Source: Mycobacteroides salmoniphilum
GTDB taxonomy: Bacteria > Actinomycetota > Actinomycetes > Mycobacteriales > Mycobacteriaceae
Direction: 5' to 3'
Assembly (NCBI RefSeq): GCF_004924335.1
Contig: NZ_CP024633.1
Span: 2,046,001-2,110,000 of the forward strand
Length of the DNA stretch: 64,000 nt
Positions 39,148 through 47,941 of the stretch are shown here, piece after piece. The number at the start of each line of letters is the position of its first letter. Position 1 is the first letter of the stretch. The notes under the pieces are model-generated. The model made no database searches and was not told the DNA's origin. It saw nothing but the letters and a program-made list of their open reading frames with translations. The position numbers and the translations under genes were made by a program.

Positions 39148-39900
39148 GTGATCGACGCGGTCAAGCTGCACCGGCCCGCCGCCCGTCGGCGGGCCGGTCT
39201 TTTTCTGGCGGAGGGCCCCAACCTGGTCGAGGCCGCACTGCGGTCCGGTGCGGTAGAACGTGTCTTCGCGACCGAGGACGCCGCGCAGCGATTCGTCGGC
39301 CTGTTGGTTGACGCTCCCGTACACCTGGTGACCGAGCGGGCCGCGAAAGCGTTGTCCGACACCGTGAGTCCAGTCGGGCTGGTAGCCGAGTGCCGCTCCA
39401 TCGCGGCCGCCTGGACTCAGATCGCTGCGCTTTCACCCCGTTTTGTCGTTGTCGCTGTTGATATCTCGGAACCCGGCAACGCGGGCACCCTGATCCGCGT
39501 TGCCGACGCGATGGGCGCCGATGCCGTCGTACTGGCCGGAAACAGTGTCGACCCGTTCAACGGCAAGAGCCTGCGCGCCTCGGCGGGCAGCATTTTCAAT
39601 ATTCCGGTCATACCGGCGGGAGACGCGGCGTCGATCGCCGAGGACTTCACCGCGCGGGGTGGGGCAGTGCTGGCCACCACTCTCGACGGCGAGCTGTCGC
39701 TCGACGATGCCGACTCGGTACTCCGCGGGCCCTGCGCCTGGATCTTCGGAAACGAAGCGCACGGGCTCGACGGCGCGACAGCCGCCCTGGCGACACATCG
39801 GATCATCATCCCGATGCGCGGGGGAGCCGAAAGCCTCAACTTGGCCAGCGCCGCGTCGATTTGCCTGTACGCCACGGCGCGGATGCACCGCGGTCAATAG
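39148..39900 (+). CDS. tsnR: TrmH/SpoU-family RNA 2'-O-methyltransferase
   Basis: A 250-residue SPOUT methyltransferase. An N-terminal substrate-binding domain (RRRAGLFLAEGPNLVEAAL) is followed by the knotted SAM domain with motif 1 NAGTLIRVADAMGADAVVL, motif 2 WIFGNEAHGLD and motif 3 IPMRGGAESLNLASAASICLY. It probably methylates 23S rRNA; the symbol follows the M. tuberculosis gene at this position (Rv1644). GTG 39148 is the first standard start, but homology (LTERSQTVIDAVKLHR) suggests translation may begin at CTG 39127. It follows rplT by 32 bases, so it probably belongs to the same operon. Confidence 0.88.
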   Translation: MIDAVKLHRPAARRRAGLFLAEGPNLVEAALRSGAVERVFATEDAAQRFVGLLVDAPVHLVTERAAKALSDTVSPVGLVAECRSIAAAWTQIAALSPRFVVVAVDISEPGNAGTLIRVADAMGADAVVLAGNSVDPFNGKSLRASAGSIFNIPVIPAGDAASIAEDFTARGGAVLATTLDGELSLDDADSVLRGPCAWIFGNEAHGLDGATAALATHRIIIPMRGGAESLNLASAASICLYATARMHRGQ

Positions 39901-39966
39901 CCTCCAGTACTATCCGACAAAGCCGTAACGACGAGTACTAGTAACTTCCACGGATCGAGGAACCTA

Positions 39967-40923
39967 ATGCCCGCACCCCTGCAGATCAGGCACTTTCGTG
40001 AGTCGGATGTTCCCGACCAGACCGGTAAGACACACGTCATCACCGGCGCGAACAATGGCCTGGGTCTCGTCGCCGCCGAGGCGCTAGCTCGCGCAGGCGC
40101 ACGCGTCGTGCTGGCCTGCCGCAACCAGGAGACCGGGCGGGCGGCGCTGGACAAGGTCCGCGCGCTCGGACCGAAGGCCGACCATGCGCTCGTAGAGCTC
40201 GACCTCACCAGCCTGGCCTCCGTACGGTCCGCCGCCGACGCGATCCGCACCCAGGCACCCAAGGTCGACGTGCTGCTCAACAACGCAGGTCTGATGGCCA
40301 TCCCACTGCGGCGCACCGCCGAAGGGTTCGAGACGCAGATTGGCGTGAACCATCTGGGCCACTTCGTGCTCACCGACGCGCTGCTGCCCTCCTTGCTCGC
40401 CGCCGATGCACCACGAGTCATCTCGCTGGGCAGCATCGCGCATGCGCAGGGACGCAACAACCTGGACGTCGACGATTTGAACTTCACCCGGCGTCCGTAC
40501 AACCGTCTGACCGCCTACCGGGCCTCGAAGCTCGCGTGCATGCTCTTCGGCTCGGAGCTGGCCCGCAAGGCGGCAGCCGCCGGATCCCCACTGTTGTCGG
40601 TCAATGTGCACCCGGGCGTGGCCGCCACAAACCTCTTCGATTCCATGATCCCGAATCTGCCCGGCCTACAGAAGGCCTTCTACTTCGGTATGGGTCTGGT
40701 GCTACAGGATGAGCGTCAGGGGGCCGAGGGTGAGCTGTACGCGGCGACCATGCCCGACGTGCAGCCCGATGATTACCTCGGGCCCACGCAGCTGCAAGGT
40801 ATGCGCGGTCCGGTGAAGCGTGCGCCGCGTAACAAAGAGGCCCGCGATCCGCAGCTGGCCGCTCGGTTGTGGGAGAAGTCGGTGGAGCTGACCGGCGCGG
40901 ACTACTCCGGCCTCGCCGGCTAG
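39967..40923 (+). CDS. Short-chain dehydrogenase/reductase
   Basis: A 318-residue classical SDR. The NAD(P) motif is TGANNGLG near residue 25, NNAG is in VDVLLNNAGLMAI, the catalytic serine lies in ISLGSIAHAQG, and YRASK carries the Tyr-Lys pair. It resembles retinol dehydrogenase/protochlorophyllide reductase-like members common in mycobacteria. The substrate is unknown. It follows the rRNA methylase after 66 bases and precedes tRNA-Cys. Confidence 0.87.
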   Translation: MPAPLQIRHFRESDVPDQTGKTHVITGANNGLGLVAAEALARAGARVVLACRNQETGRAALDKVRALGPKADHALVELDLTSLASVRSAADAIRTQAPKVDVLLNNAGLMAIPLRRTAEGFETQIGVNHLGHFVLTDALLPSLLAADAPRVISLGSIAHAQGRNNLDVDDLNFTRRPYNRLTAYRASKLACMLFGSELARKAAAAGSPLLSVNVHPGVAATNLFDSMIPNLPGLQKAFYFGMGLVLQDERQGAEGELYAATMPDVQPDDYLGPTQLQGMRGPVKRAPRNKEARDPQLAARLWEKSVELTGADYSGLAG

Positions 40924-40993
40924 CCTGCGCTGAGATCAGCCTGAGTCCAACACTCGTGTCGCGCACCGTGGTTCGGCATCATCGTTGCTCGAC

Positions 40994-41064
40994 GCGGGTG
41001 TGGCTGAGAGGCTAGGCACCGGCCTGCAAAGCCGTTCACACGGGTTCGAGTCCCGTCACTCGCT
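40994..41064 (+). tRNA. tRNA-Cys (GCA)
   Basis: A cloverleaf can be drawn by eye. The acceptor stem GCGGGTG pairs with CACTCGC (one G-T pair), the anticodon loop CTGCAAA gives anticodon GCA, the T arm is ACGGGTTCGAGTCCCGT, and the discriminator is T, as expected for cysteine tRNA. CCA is not encoded. Confidence 0.93.
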
Positions 41065-41084
41065 CTGTTTTCGTCAAGCGACTG

Positions 41085-41133
41085 CGTCACACGATGAGCC
41101 CCCCTGCAAAACAGGGGGGCTCATCGTGTGACG
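41085..41133. terminator. 22-bp perfect hairpin between tRNA-Cys and the convergent gene
   Basis: Bases 41085-41106 and 41112-41133 are exact reverse complements (core CACACGATGAGCCCCCCTG) around a CAAAA loop. No T-run follows on either strand. It lies between tRNA-Cys and the end of the minus-strand exported-protein gene (41147), so a bidirectional terminator is the simplest reading. Confidence 0.6.
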
Positions 41134-41146
41134 TTGGTCCGGGCCT

Positions 41147-41740
41147 CTAGCCGGCCGCGGGCTCGGAACCCACGGGCTTGCCGTCCGGCGATTCAAGAAC
41201 CGGCGACGCGGGTGCACCCGGGAACATGGACTCCGGCGCAGCAGCTTCGACGGAGCTCGGGACGCTGGCTACAGAAGGCGGTTCCGCGGCAGCAGGGGCA
41301 GCCTCAGCCGGGGGCCGCCCATATGGGTCCTCGACCAAACCGTTCTCGTTACCGGCGGCGAACTGCACACCGGTGGTGCTTGCTGGCGCCGCTGGCGTCT
41401 CGCCACCCTGGATTCCGTTGCGGGTGCTCGCACCGGTCAGCAGGTTGGCCGGGTGCGCGCTGTTGCCTAGCTTGCTGCCGGGCAGACCGCTCGCCGTGGC
41501 CGCCAAATCAGAGTTGCTGCTGATCTTCACACCGCGAGCATCCACGGTGGCCGGCGAGGGCGAATAGAAGTTGTTGTACATGTACCAATAGCTACCCGGG
41601 GTGGCCGGGAGCGGTCCCGGGACGCCCGGCACGAACGGGATGCCTGGCGGGTCGGCCGCCGCCATCGGCGCGCTGAGCCCTGCCAGCGCCAGGGCTCCAG
41701 CCACACCGGCGGCAGTGACGATAATCTTTCGTTTCGGCAC
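41147..41740 (-). CDS. Exported alanine/proline-rich protein
   Basis: A 197-residue protein with a signal peptide (KRKIIVTAAGVAGALALAGL, cleavage near MAAA-DP). The mature part is rich in Ala, Pro, Ser and Gly and probably unstructured, with an aromatic patch GSYWYMYNNFYSPSPATVDA and a low-complexity C terminus. No enzymatic motif is visible. It may be a cell-wall-associated or secreted antigen-like protein. It lies 11 bases downstream of the MspA-like porin gene on the same strand, so the two are probably cotranscribed. Confidence 0.72.
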   Translation of the reverse strand: MPKRKIIVTAAGVAGALALAGLSAPMAAADPPGIPFVPGVPGPLPATPGSYWYMYNNFYSPSPATVDARGVKISSNSDLAATASGLPGSKLGNSAHPANLLTGASTRNGIQGGETPAAPASTTGVQFAAGNENGLVEDPYGRPPAEAAPAAAEPPSVASVPSSVEAAAPESMFPGAPASPVLESPDGKPVGSEPAAG

Positions 41741-41751
41741 GAGAACCCTCC

Positions 41752-42384
41752 CTAGATCTTCATCGGGTCGCCGTAAACGGCGAACGAGGTGTGGGCGGCG
41801 GCTGTCGAGATCCGCAGGTAGACGTACGACCGGATGGTGACATCGCCGCCACAGGCATCCGCCTTGATGTGCAGGTTGTCGACATCGAGCATCGCCTTGC
41901 CGCCATCACTCAACGCCATGTTGGCCAGGGGGAGGTCGGTGATCACTCCGGGCTGCAAGATGGTCTGCACAAACCCGGCGACACCACCCGAACCGCCAAC
42001 GGACGGCGCGCCGCTGTAGCCCACAGACCCCGCCAGACCGCCGGTGCCACCGATCTGCAGACCGCTGGAAACATCTGTCTGACAACCCAGTTGATATCCC
42101 GCGATGAACAAGCTGTCGGTGATCGGGGCGGAGCCTCCGGTGGCGATTGCCGTCGCGTCGAAGGTCACGAACGCCTCGCGGGAGTTGGAGGCCTCGGCCA
42201 GGTTGGGCACCGAGTTGATCGTCTCGTGGTCGCTCCGGATAACCAGAGTCCACCCGTCACGACTTACCTTGGTGTAGGTCTGGGGCGCCATCGTCACCGG
42301 ATCGGCATGGGCGGTTGCCGTTCCCAGAGTGCAGATCGCGGTGAACAGCGCCATGACGGCCGCTGTGCGTGGGAGTACTGCCAT
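41752..42384 (-). CDS. MspA-family porin
   Basis: A 210-residue exported protein: signal peptide cleaved after ATAHA, then a mature N terminus ADPVTMAPQTYTKVSRDGWT. The pattern GWTLVIRSDHETINSVPNLA and the glycine-rich central segment (IGGTGGLAGSVGYSGAPSVGG) are characteristic of MspA porins, octameric channels of the mycomembrane. ATG 42384 is taken because the signal peptide begins there. The family mediates uptake of small hydrophilic solutes and influences antibiotic susceptibility. It is followed by the alanine/proline-rich exported protein gene. Confidence 0.87.
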   Translation of the reverse strand: MAVLPRTAAVMALFTAICTLGTATAHADPVTMAPQTYTKVSRDGWTLVIRSDHETINSVPNLAEASNSREAFVTFDATAIATGGSAPITDSLFIAGYQLGCQTDVSSGLQIGGTGGLAGSVGYSGAPSVGGSGGVAGFVQTILQPGVITDLPLANMALSDGGKAMLDVDNLHIKADACGGDVTIRSYVYLRISTAAAHTSFAVYGDPMKI

Positions 42385-42827
42385 GTGAGTGCCTCGTTTT
42401 CCCCTTGCGGATATGGACCGGTACCTGAGTTTGGGAGCTATTGCAGCGTCGTCGATTACGTGTCGGTGTGATGAGCCCGTTATGTGAGCTGACGGAAAGA
42501 TACGCCCGCTCAAACGGTGCCGCCGACCGTTCTTCACAGGTTTCTCACAGAAATCACTGTCGGAAACACGCTCGCTCACTTTCTACTTTCGTTCATTGTG
42601 AGTTGATGACGTGTTGCTGGACGCCGGCAATCAACAAAGGACAGGCTGTCCGAATGTGTTCTTATGCTGCGTCAATCACCCAGTGAACGGCGTGTGTCGA
42701 ACCGCCCACAGGGGAGTAAACCCCTTGTCCGGACGAGCTAATTTCGCCTGCCAGGCGACAGAAATGTCCACCGCGAAAATGTGGCCTACGTCATAGTGGG
42801 GCCCTGTAAAAGCTGCGTTAACAGGTG
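42385..42827. other. Intergenic region upstream of the porin gene
   Basis: About 440 bases, more AT-rich than average, presumably carrying the porin promoter and the 3' region of the oxygenase gene. I see no ORF with family resemblance, no RNA gene and no strong terminator. Confidence 0.4.
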
Positions 42828-43952
42828 TTACGCGACCTCGCGGCCGCCCCGGACGGCCCGGATGGCCCACGAAGGAGAGGCCAACGAGAAGGCGGCATGC
42901 AGCAACTCTCCCGCGCGTGCGGTGAACGACGTGGGCTGGCTCGAAGGCGGTAGGTAGTGCATGGGCAGTCCCCGCCTGTCCCGGGGCGGAGCAGTGATCT
43001 TGGGTGCCTCAACGAGGGGCGCATCAGGCGGCAACTCTCCCCGTGCACGCTTGTATGCCGATACTGCGCGGGGATGGAGCCGGATGTCGTCCGGCAGGGG
43101 ACTGAACGCCAGCTGCACCACTTTGCCAAACAATCGCAGGAGCACTTCGTCACCGGAGGTCCAACGCATACCGGCCTTCTCGCGCACCGAAGAACTGAAG
43201 ACTCCGGCAGCGACCCAGTTCTGAAATGCCCGGGCTGGGTTCCAGATCTGATGCCAGAGGAAGTCAGGCATCAGTACGTACTTCGGCTTCGGGATCTGAA
43301 TGTGGAAGATGTCCAACGTCGCCCGATTGATCTCCAGTTGGTCATCGCAGACCCGCTCCCAGTACTCCTGGAACTCGTCCCAGGAATTGGGCACCGGCCG
43401 CATGCTCATGCCGTACATCCGGTACCACTGGACGTGCTCGGCGAACAGCTGCCGCTTTTCTGCCTCGGTGAGCCCGCCGCAGAAGTACTCGGCGGTATTG
43501 ATGATGAGCATGAAGAACGTGGCGTGGGCCCAATAGAAGGTCTCCGGATTGAGTGCGTGGTATCGGCGACCCTTGCCATCGACACCTTTGATGGTGTCGT
43601 GGTACCCCCGGATCTGGCGACCAGTGTCCGCGGCGCGATCACCGTCGTAGACCACGCCCATGATGGGAAAGACCGAACGCGTCACCCGTTGCAGGGGTTC
43701 GCGCAGCAGGATCGAATGATCCTCGACGCCGGCGCCCAACTCCGGGTACATGTTCTGGATGGATCCGATCCACACGCCAAGCAGCCCGGTGCGCAGATCT
43801 GCGAAGTACTTCCATGTCAGCGAATCTGGGCCCAGTGGTTGCGGTGCATCGTTCTGATCGATTTCATGCACTGGTTCGGCAGGCGATCGCACCCGAGACG
43901 AGCACTCGCGCGCGGATCGCCGAGCACCCCGGCTGGCAGTGGCGGATGTCAT
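42828..43952 (-). CDS. Oxygenase MpaB/DUF2236 family protein
   Basis: A 374-residue protein of the DUF2236 family, which includes latex-clearing protein and fungal MpaB. Signature stretches are SLTWKYFADLRTGLLG and NPETFYWAHATFFM near residue 130, with conserved histidines that can ligate heme, and AEHVQWYRMYGMSMRPVP. ATG 43952 is chosen over 43985 because AGGAGGG lies 8 bases upstream. Members oxidise hydrophobic compounds; the substrate is unknown here. It is divergent from the cyclase gene. Confidence 0.82.
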   Translation of the reverse strand: MTSATASRGARRSARECSSRVRSPAEPVHEIDQNDAPQPLGPDSLTWKYFADLRTGLLGVWIGSIQNMYPELGAGVEDHSILLREPLQRVTRSVFPIMGVVYDGDRAADTGRQIRGYHDTIKGVDGKGRRYHALNPETFYWAHATFFMLIINTAEYFCGGLTEAEKRQLFAEHVQWYRMYGMSMRPVPNSWDEFQEYWERVCDDQLEINRATLDIFHIQIPKPKYVLMPDFLWHQIWNPARAFQNWVAAGVFSSSVREKAGMRWTSGDEVLLRLFGKVVQLAFSPLPDDIRLHPRAVSAYKRARGELPPDAPLVEAPKITAPPRDRRGLPMHYLPPSSQPTSFTARAGELLHAAFSLASPSWAIRAVRGGREVA

Positions 43953-44153
43953 CGTTGACCCTCCTATGTGGCGCCTATCACGCACGATATGGGTGACGAC
44001 TGACGTTGTCCACGAGTGTGCCTGGGGTGTTGAGAACCGTTTGCCAACCGTGTCCGAAGCTCCACGCTGCCGCTACCAGGAGACGGGCTCGGCCATGGCG
44101 ACACTGGCAACGGTGAGATTGCCGCCGCACACCCCAGCACATAGGCTGATGCG

Positions 44154-45164
44154 GTGGATGTCGAGCCGTCAGGCCTCGATGCCGAACCGGACCGGGAGCA
44201 CGACTCTGGATTCCGTAAGCGCAGGCGAGGCCGCACCCGTGGGCCTGTGCGGCATGACCTCGCTGTGGAGTCATCGGAGAACGCGGCGCCGGCGGAAGAG
44301 TCCGATCCCACCGAGCCTGCGTCGCGGCAGATCGCGCGCGCGTCACGTACAGCTGGTACCTGGTTTCGCAAGATGGATCGCGATCCGACCGTCGTGGCGG
44401 CGGTACGCCGCGCCCGGCGTTCATTGCCTGGCGACCCATTTTTCGGTGATCCGTTGTCAACAAGCGGTTTTGGTGGGGCGAGTGCGGTGGCACGTGCGGC
44501 CGACCGGTTGGTGACCGACAGGGACACCGCGTTCCGCGAGTTTGGGTTCGGCGCATTGCAAATCTGGCAGGCGTTCACCGAGAAGGTGAGCAAGCAACCG
44601 GCCAATCGCGAGGTCACGCTGGTGTTCACCGACCTCGTCGGATTCTCGGGATGGGCACTGGAGGCCGGCGACGAGGCGACCCTGAAGTTGCTGCGCCGCG
44701 TGGCATCTGTCGCCGAGCCACCCATGCTCAATGCCGGAGGCCAGGTGGTCAAGCGGATGGGTGACGGCATCATGGCCGTCTTCGACGACCCGGTGACGGC
44801 CCTGCGTGCTGTTATTCCTGCCCGCGAGGCATTGAGAAACGTTGAAATCCAGGGATATACGCCGCTCATGCGGATCGGCATCCACACCGGCACGCCCCAG
44901 CGCATCGGATCGGACTGGCTCGGCGTCGACGTGAACATCGCGGCTCGTGTCATGGAGAGCGCCACCAAGGGTGGTCTGGCGATCTCGCAACCCGCGCTTG
45001 CCAAGGTGCCCCTGGTGCTTCTTGATCACCTGGGCCTGACACCTACACCCGTCCGGCGACCGCTCTTCTCCAGCAGGCCCGCGGGTGTGCCCGAGAATAT
45101 GAAGATGTACCTGCTCGAAACTCGCAGGGAACTGCCAGCGGCGGGGGATGACGGTCGCACCTAG
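44154..45164 (+). CDS. Class III adenylate cyclase (Rv1647-like)
   Basis: A 336-residue soluble cyclase. A disordered acidic N terminus is followed by a regulatory helical part and a class III catalytic domain with metal-binding aspartates in FTDLVGFSGW and KRMGDGIMAVF and the transition-state Asn/Arg in DVNIAARVME near residue 265. Lys and Asp at the purine-selecting positions favour ATP, so cAMP production is likely. Position upstream of pheST matches M. tuberculosis Rv1647. GTG 44154 is used; no ATG gives a longer N terminus. Confidence 0.88.
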   Translation: MDVEPSGLDAEPDREHDSGFRKRRRGRTRGPVRHDLAVESSENAAPAEESDPTEPASRQIARASRTAGTWFRKMDRDPTVVAAVRRARRSLPGDPFFGDPLSTSGFGGASAVARAADRLVTDRDTAFREFGFGALQIWQAFTEKVSKQPANREVTLVFTDLVGFSGWALEAGDEATLKLLRRVASVAEPPMLNAGGQVVKRMGDGIMAVFDDPVTALRAVIPAREALRNVEIQGYTPLMRIGIHTGTPQRIGSDWLGVDVNIAARVMESATKGGLAISQPALAKVPLVLLDHLGLTPTPVRRPLFSSRPAGVPENMKMYLLETRRELPAAGDDGRT

Positions 45165-45182
45165 CCGGTGCGATCATGGGGC

Positions 45183-45953
45183 ATGCGGAGAGTCTGGGCC
45201 GCGCTAATCCGGCTACGAGTGACGATCGCTTATGCGGTCGCGCTGGTCGCGGTGGCCAGCGTGCTGGTTATGGAAGGGCCACGCATGCAAGACCGAGTCG
45301 TCGCGCATGCGAGTACCAATCTGCACAACCTGCATCAGGGGCGGCTGGGGACGCTTATCGGCAGCGCCTTTGTCACCGATGCGGGACCGATTTATCTATG
45401 GCTACCCGGCTTAATCTGCATCCTCGCGTCGGCTGAACTTCAATGGCGCAGTGGACGTTTGGCGTTGACATTCGTGCTCGGGCACATAGGTGCAACCCTC
45501 ATCGTCGGAGTCGGTACGGCGCTGGCGATCTGGATGCACTGGGCCCCGGTATCTCTGGCAAGAGCCAGCGATGTGGGGATGAGTTATGGAACGGCTGCCG
45601 TTGTCGGGGCGCTCACGGCATCGATCCCGCCGCGCTGGCGCGGCTCGTGGATGGCGGGCTGGATCTCCGTGGGCGTCGTGTCCATCGCGTGCAACCAGAC
45701 CTTTACCGAGGTGGGGCACCTCACAGCACTTCTCCTCGGAATGTTCGCCGCGCACACACTTTCCCTGCGTACACCGCGTTGGTCTGCACTTCGATTGGTG
45801 CTCTTAGGATTCGGCGGACTGTTCGCCCTCATGATGTTTTCCGAAGATGCCCAGACCCTCGCCGCGGCGGTACCCACCGCGTTCGCAGCGGTACTCCTCA
45901 CCCAGTGGGTCAGGTCGCGGCGGGAGCCTCGTGATCAAGTAGCCATCGCTTGA
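45183..45953 (+). CDS. Rhomboid-like membrane protein
   Basis: About 256 residues with six predicted membrane helices. GMSYGTAAVVGALTAS resembles the rhomboid GxSx active-site helix, and a histidine in EVGHLTALLLGMF lies in a later helix, so a Ser-His dyad is possible. Mycobacterial rhomboid-like (Rhomboid_2) proteins have this pattern; proteolytic activity is unproven. ATG 45183 is preferred, GTG 45168 is possible. It occupies the position of Rv1648. Its last 44 bases overlap the convergent ogt gene. Confidence 0.75.
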   Translation: MRRVWAALIRLRVTIAYAVALVAVASVLVMEGPRMQDRVVAHASTNLHNLHQGRLGTLIGSAFVTDAGPIYLWLPGLICILASAELQWRSGRLALTFVLGHIGATLIVGVGTALAIWMHWAPVSLARASDVGMSYGTAAVVGALTASIPPRWRGSWMAGWISVGVVSIACNQTFTEVGHLTALLLGMFAAHTLSLRTPRWSALRLVLLGFGGLFALMMFSEDAQTLAAAVPTAFAAVLLTQWVRSRREPRDQVAIA

Positions 45954-46413
45954 TGGGAAGCCCATATCGGAAGCCTCCCAACGTGCCGCCGACCCGAAAC
46001 ACCCGGTGACACGGGACGAAGAGCGCCGCCGCGTTACGCGCGCACGCACTGGCGGCTGCCCTGATCGCGGCGGGTCGCCCAGCGCGTGCGGCGAACTCGC
46101 TGTAGGTGATGGGCGCCTCCGGATCGACCTCACGCAACACGTCCCAGGCATGCATCAGGAATTCTCCGGACTGCTGGGTGACGGGGATCGGGTCGATGGC
46201 AGTCAGATCGCCGGCGTGGTAGTCGGTGACAGCCTTGGTGACCTTCCCGAGGTCACGCTTGCGACTCAGGGTCTGCGGGCGCAAAGCCGGATGAATCAAC
46301 GAGCGCAGCAGGTCGGGGGAGTCCGTCCATCCCGATGCCAGGACCGCGCCCGATCTGTCGACGATGGCGGTGAACGGTCCTATCGGAGTGGTCAGAGTCG
46401 TGTAGTCGCTCAT
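45910..46413 (-). CDS. ogt: Methylated-DNA-protein-cysteine methyltransferase
   Basis: A 167-residue suicide repair protein for O6-alkylguanine. The active-site PCHR is in FVPCHRVFRVGGTLGGFRYG, with the helix-turn-helix ITYSEFAARAGRPAAIRAAA upstream. ATG 46413 overlaps the stop of ada-alkA (ATGA), so the two genes are translationally coupled. Its 3' end overlaps the convergent rhomboid-like gene. Confidence 0.95.
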   Translation of the reverse strand: MSDYTTLTTPIGPFTAIVDRSGAVLASGWTDSPDLLRSLIHPALRPQTLSRKRDLGKVTKAVTDYHAGDLTAIDPIPVTQQSGEFLMHAWDVLREVDPEAPITYSEFAARAGRPAAIRAAASACARNAAALFVPCHRVFRVGGTLGGFRYGLPIKRWLLDHEAPAAT

Positions 46414-47891
46414 GAGTTTCCTTTCCGGGTGTGGGTGCGTGGACGTGTCTGCGCGGCGATCCCCTTGCGCCACAGATGCATAGATACATAGGAACGCCAC
46501 GGCGAGCAGCCGCGGGCGGCGGCGAGGTCGATGCCCTCGGACAACGCGCCACGGCGCAGCACCAGATCGTGTTCGAGCAGGACATCGGGATCAGCGAGTT
46601 GACGCATCACCACGTAGTCCGCGGTCCATGGTCCGATTCCCTTGATTTCCAATAGCTGCCGGCGCATGTCGGTGGCGGTCACGCCCTGATGCAACTCCAG
46701 TTTGCCCGTCGCAAGCCTATCCGCTGCTTCGACGATTGCGCCGATTCGTGCCGCGGGACCAACCATTACCCCCGCGTCCGCGGCAGCGACAGATTCGGCC
46801 GTGGGAAAGAGGTGAGTGACCCTTCCCGTCGTGTCCGTCACTTCCTCACCGAGTGCGGCAACCAGGTTCGCCGTCGCCGTGTTGGCCGCGGAAACCGAGA
46901 TCTGCTGACCGATCATGGTGCGCAACAGCAGCTCTGACCCGTCGACCGTCCCGGGAACCCTGATCCCGGGAGCCTCGGCGACAAGGGGGGCCAGCGCGGG
47001 ATGAGACAGCAACGCGCCGTCGACCGCCGCGGGATCGGCGTCGAGGTCAAGTAGGTGACGCAGGCGCGCCACCGTAGGCGCCAGGTCTCGCATATCACTG
47101 AGCTGCAGGTCCGCCCGCACCTGATCGGCGGACACCGTCAGGGTTACCACGACCGGACCATGAGGCATCCTCAGCGCCCGGGTGTACCGCCCTTCGGAAA
47201 AGTCTTCGACACCGCGTGCGCAGTGATGTTCCAGCAGCCAAGTAGACCAGGCGACGTTATGAGGTTGCCGCAGGGGAAGTTTGAGGCTGACACCGCCAGG
47301 TATCGGAGCGGACGCGACGTTTTCTCGGCGGGGTAACTCGATCCGCAGCTTCGATGGTGTCGTCGCGAACACCGCCGCGATCGTGTCGTTGAACTGCCGG
47401 ATGCTGGAAAAACCTGCCGCAAAGGCGATATCGGACATCGCCAGCTCGGTCCGCTGAATCAGCAGGCGTGCGGTGGTGGCCCGGTTGGCCCGTGCCAGGG
47501 CCAGCGGGCCGGCGCCGAGCTCGGCCAGCAGAACCCTGTTGAGTTGACGGCTCGAGTATCCCAGGGCGCGAGATAGCCCCTCCACTCCTTCGCGCTCGAC
47601 CACACCGTCGCCGATGAGGCGCATGGCCCGGACAGCCAAGTCGGACTTGATGTTCCACAGTGGTGATCCAGGCGCCGCGTCCGGCTGGCAGCGCCGGCAG
47701 GCCCGATAGCCATCGGCCTGAGCGGAGGCGGCGGTGGGGTGGAAGGAGACGTTCTGTCGTTTTGGTGTGATGGCGGGACAGGACGGCCGGCAGTAGATTC
47801 CCGTGGTGCGAACCGCCGTGTAGAACTGCCCGTCGAATCGCGTGTCACGGGATTGCACCGCCCGGTAACAGGCCTCCGCGTCAAGTTCCAT
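46410..47891 (-). CDS. alkA: Ada-AlkA fusion: methylation-responsive regulator and DNA-3-methyladenine glycosylase
   Basis: About 493 residues. The N-terminal Ada zinc domain has four cysteines (YCRPSCPAITPKRQ, then CRRCQP), the first being the methyl-phosphotriester acceptor. An AraC-type helix-turn-helix follows (AMSDIAFAAGFSSIRQFND near residues 155-175). The rest is AlkA glycosylase with helix-hairpin-helix EIKGIGPWTADYVVMR and the catalytic Asp in VLLEHDLVLR. ATG 47891 begins MELDAEACYRAVQ; upstream in-frame starts at 47912 exist. It should sense methylated DNA, activate its own operon and remove alkylated bases, with ogt completing the response. Confidence 0.94.
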   Translation of the reverse strand: MELDAEACYRAVQSRDTRFDGQFYTAVRTTGIYCRPSCPAITPKRQNVSFHPTAASAQADGYRACRRCQPDAAPGSPLWNIKSDLAVRAMRLIGDGVVEREGVEGLSRALGYSSRQLNRVLLAELGAGPLALARANRATTARLLIQRTELAMSDIAFAAGFSSIRQFNDTIAAVFATTPSKLRIELPRRENVASAPIPGGVSLKLPLRQPHNVAWSTWLLEHHCARGVEDFSEGRYTRALRMPHGPVVVTLTVSADQVRADLQLSDMRDLAPTVARLRHLLDLDADPAAVDGALLSHPALAPLVAEAPGIRVPGTVDGSELLLRTMIGQQISVSAANTATANLVAALGEEVTDTTGRVTHLFPTAESVAAADAGVMVGPAARIGAIVEAADRLATGKLELHQGVTATDMRRQLLEIKGIGPWTADYVVMRQLADPDVLLEHDLVLRRGALSEGIDLAAARGCSPWRSYVSMHLWRKGIAAQTRPRTHTRKGNS

Positions 47892-47941
47892 GCATCCGAG
47901 CATGCCCGCCACCGCGCCACAGTGCTAGCGGAAATCGGACA

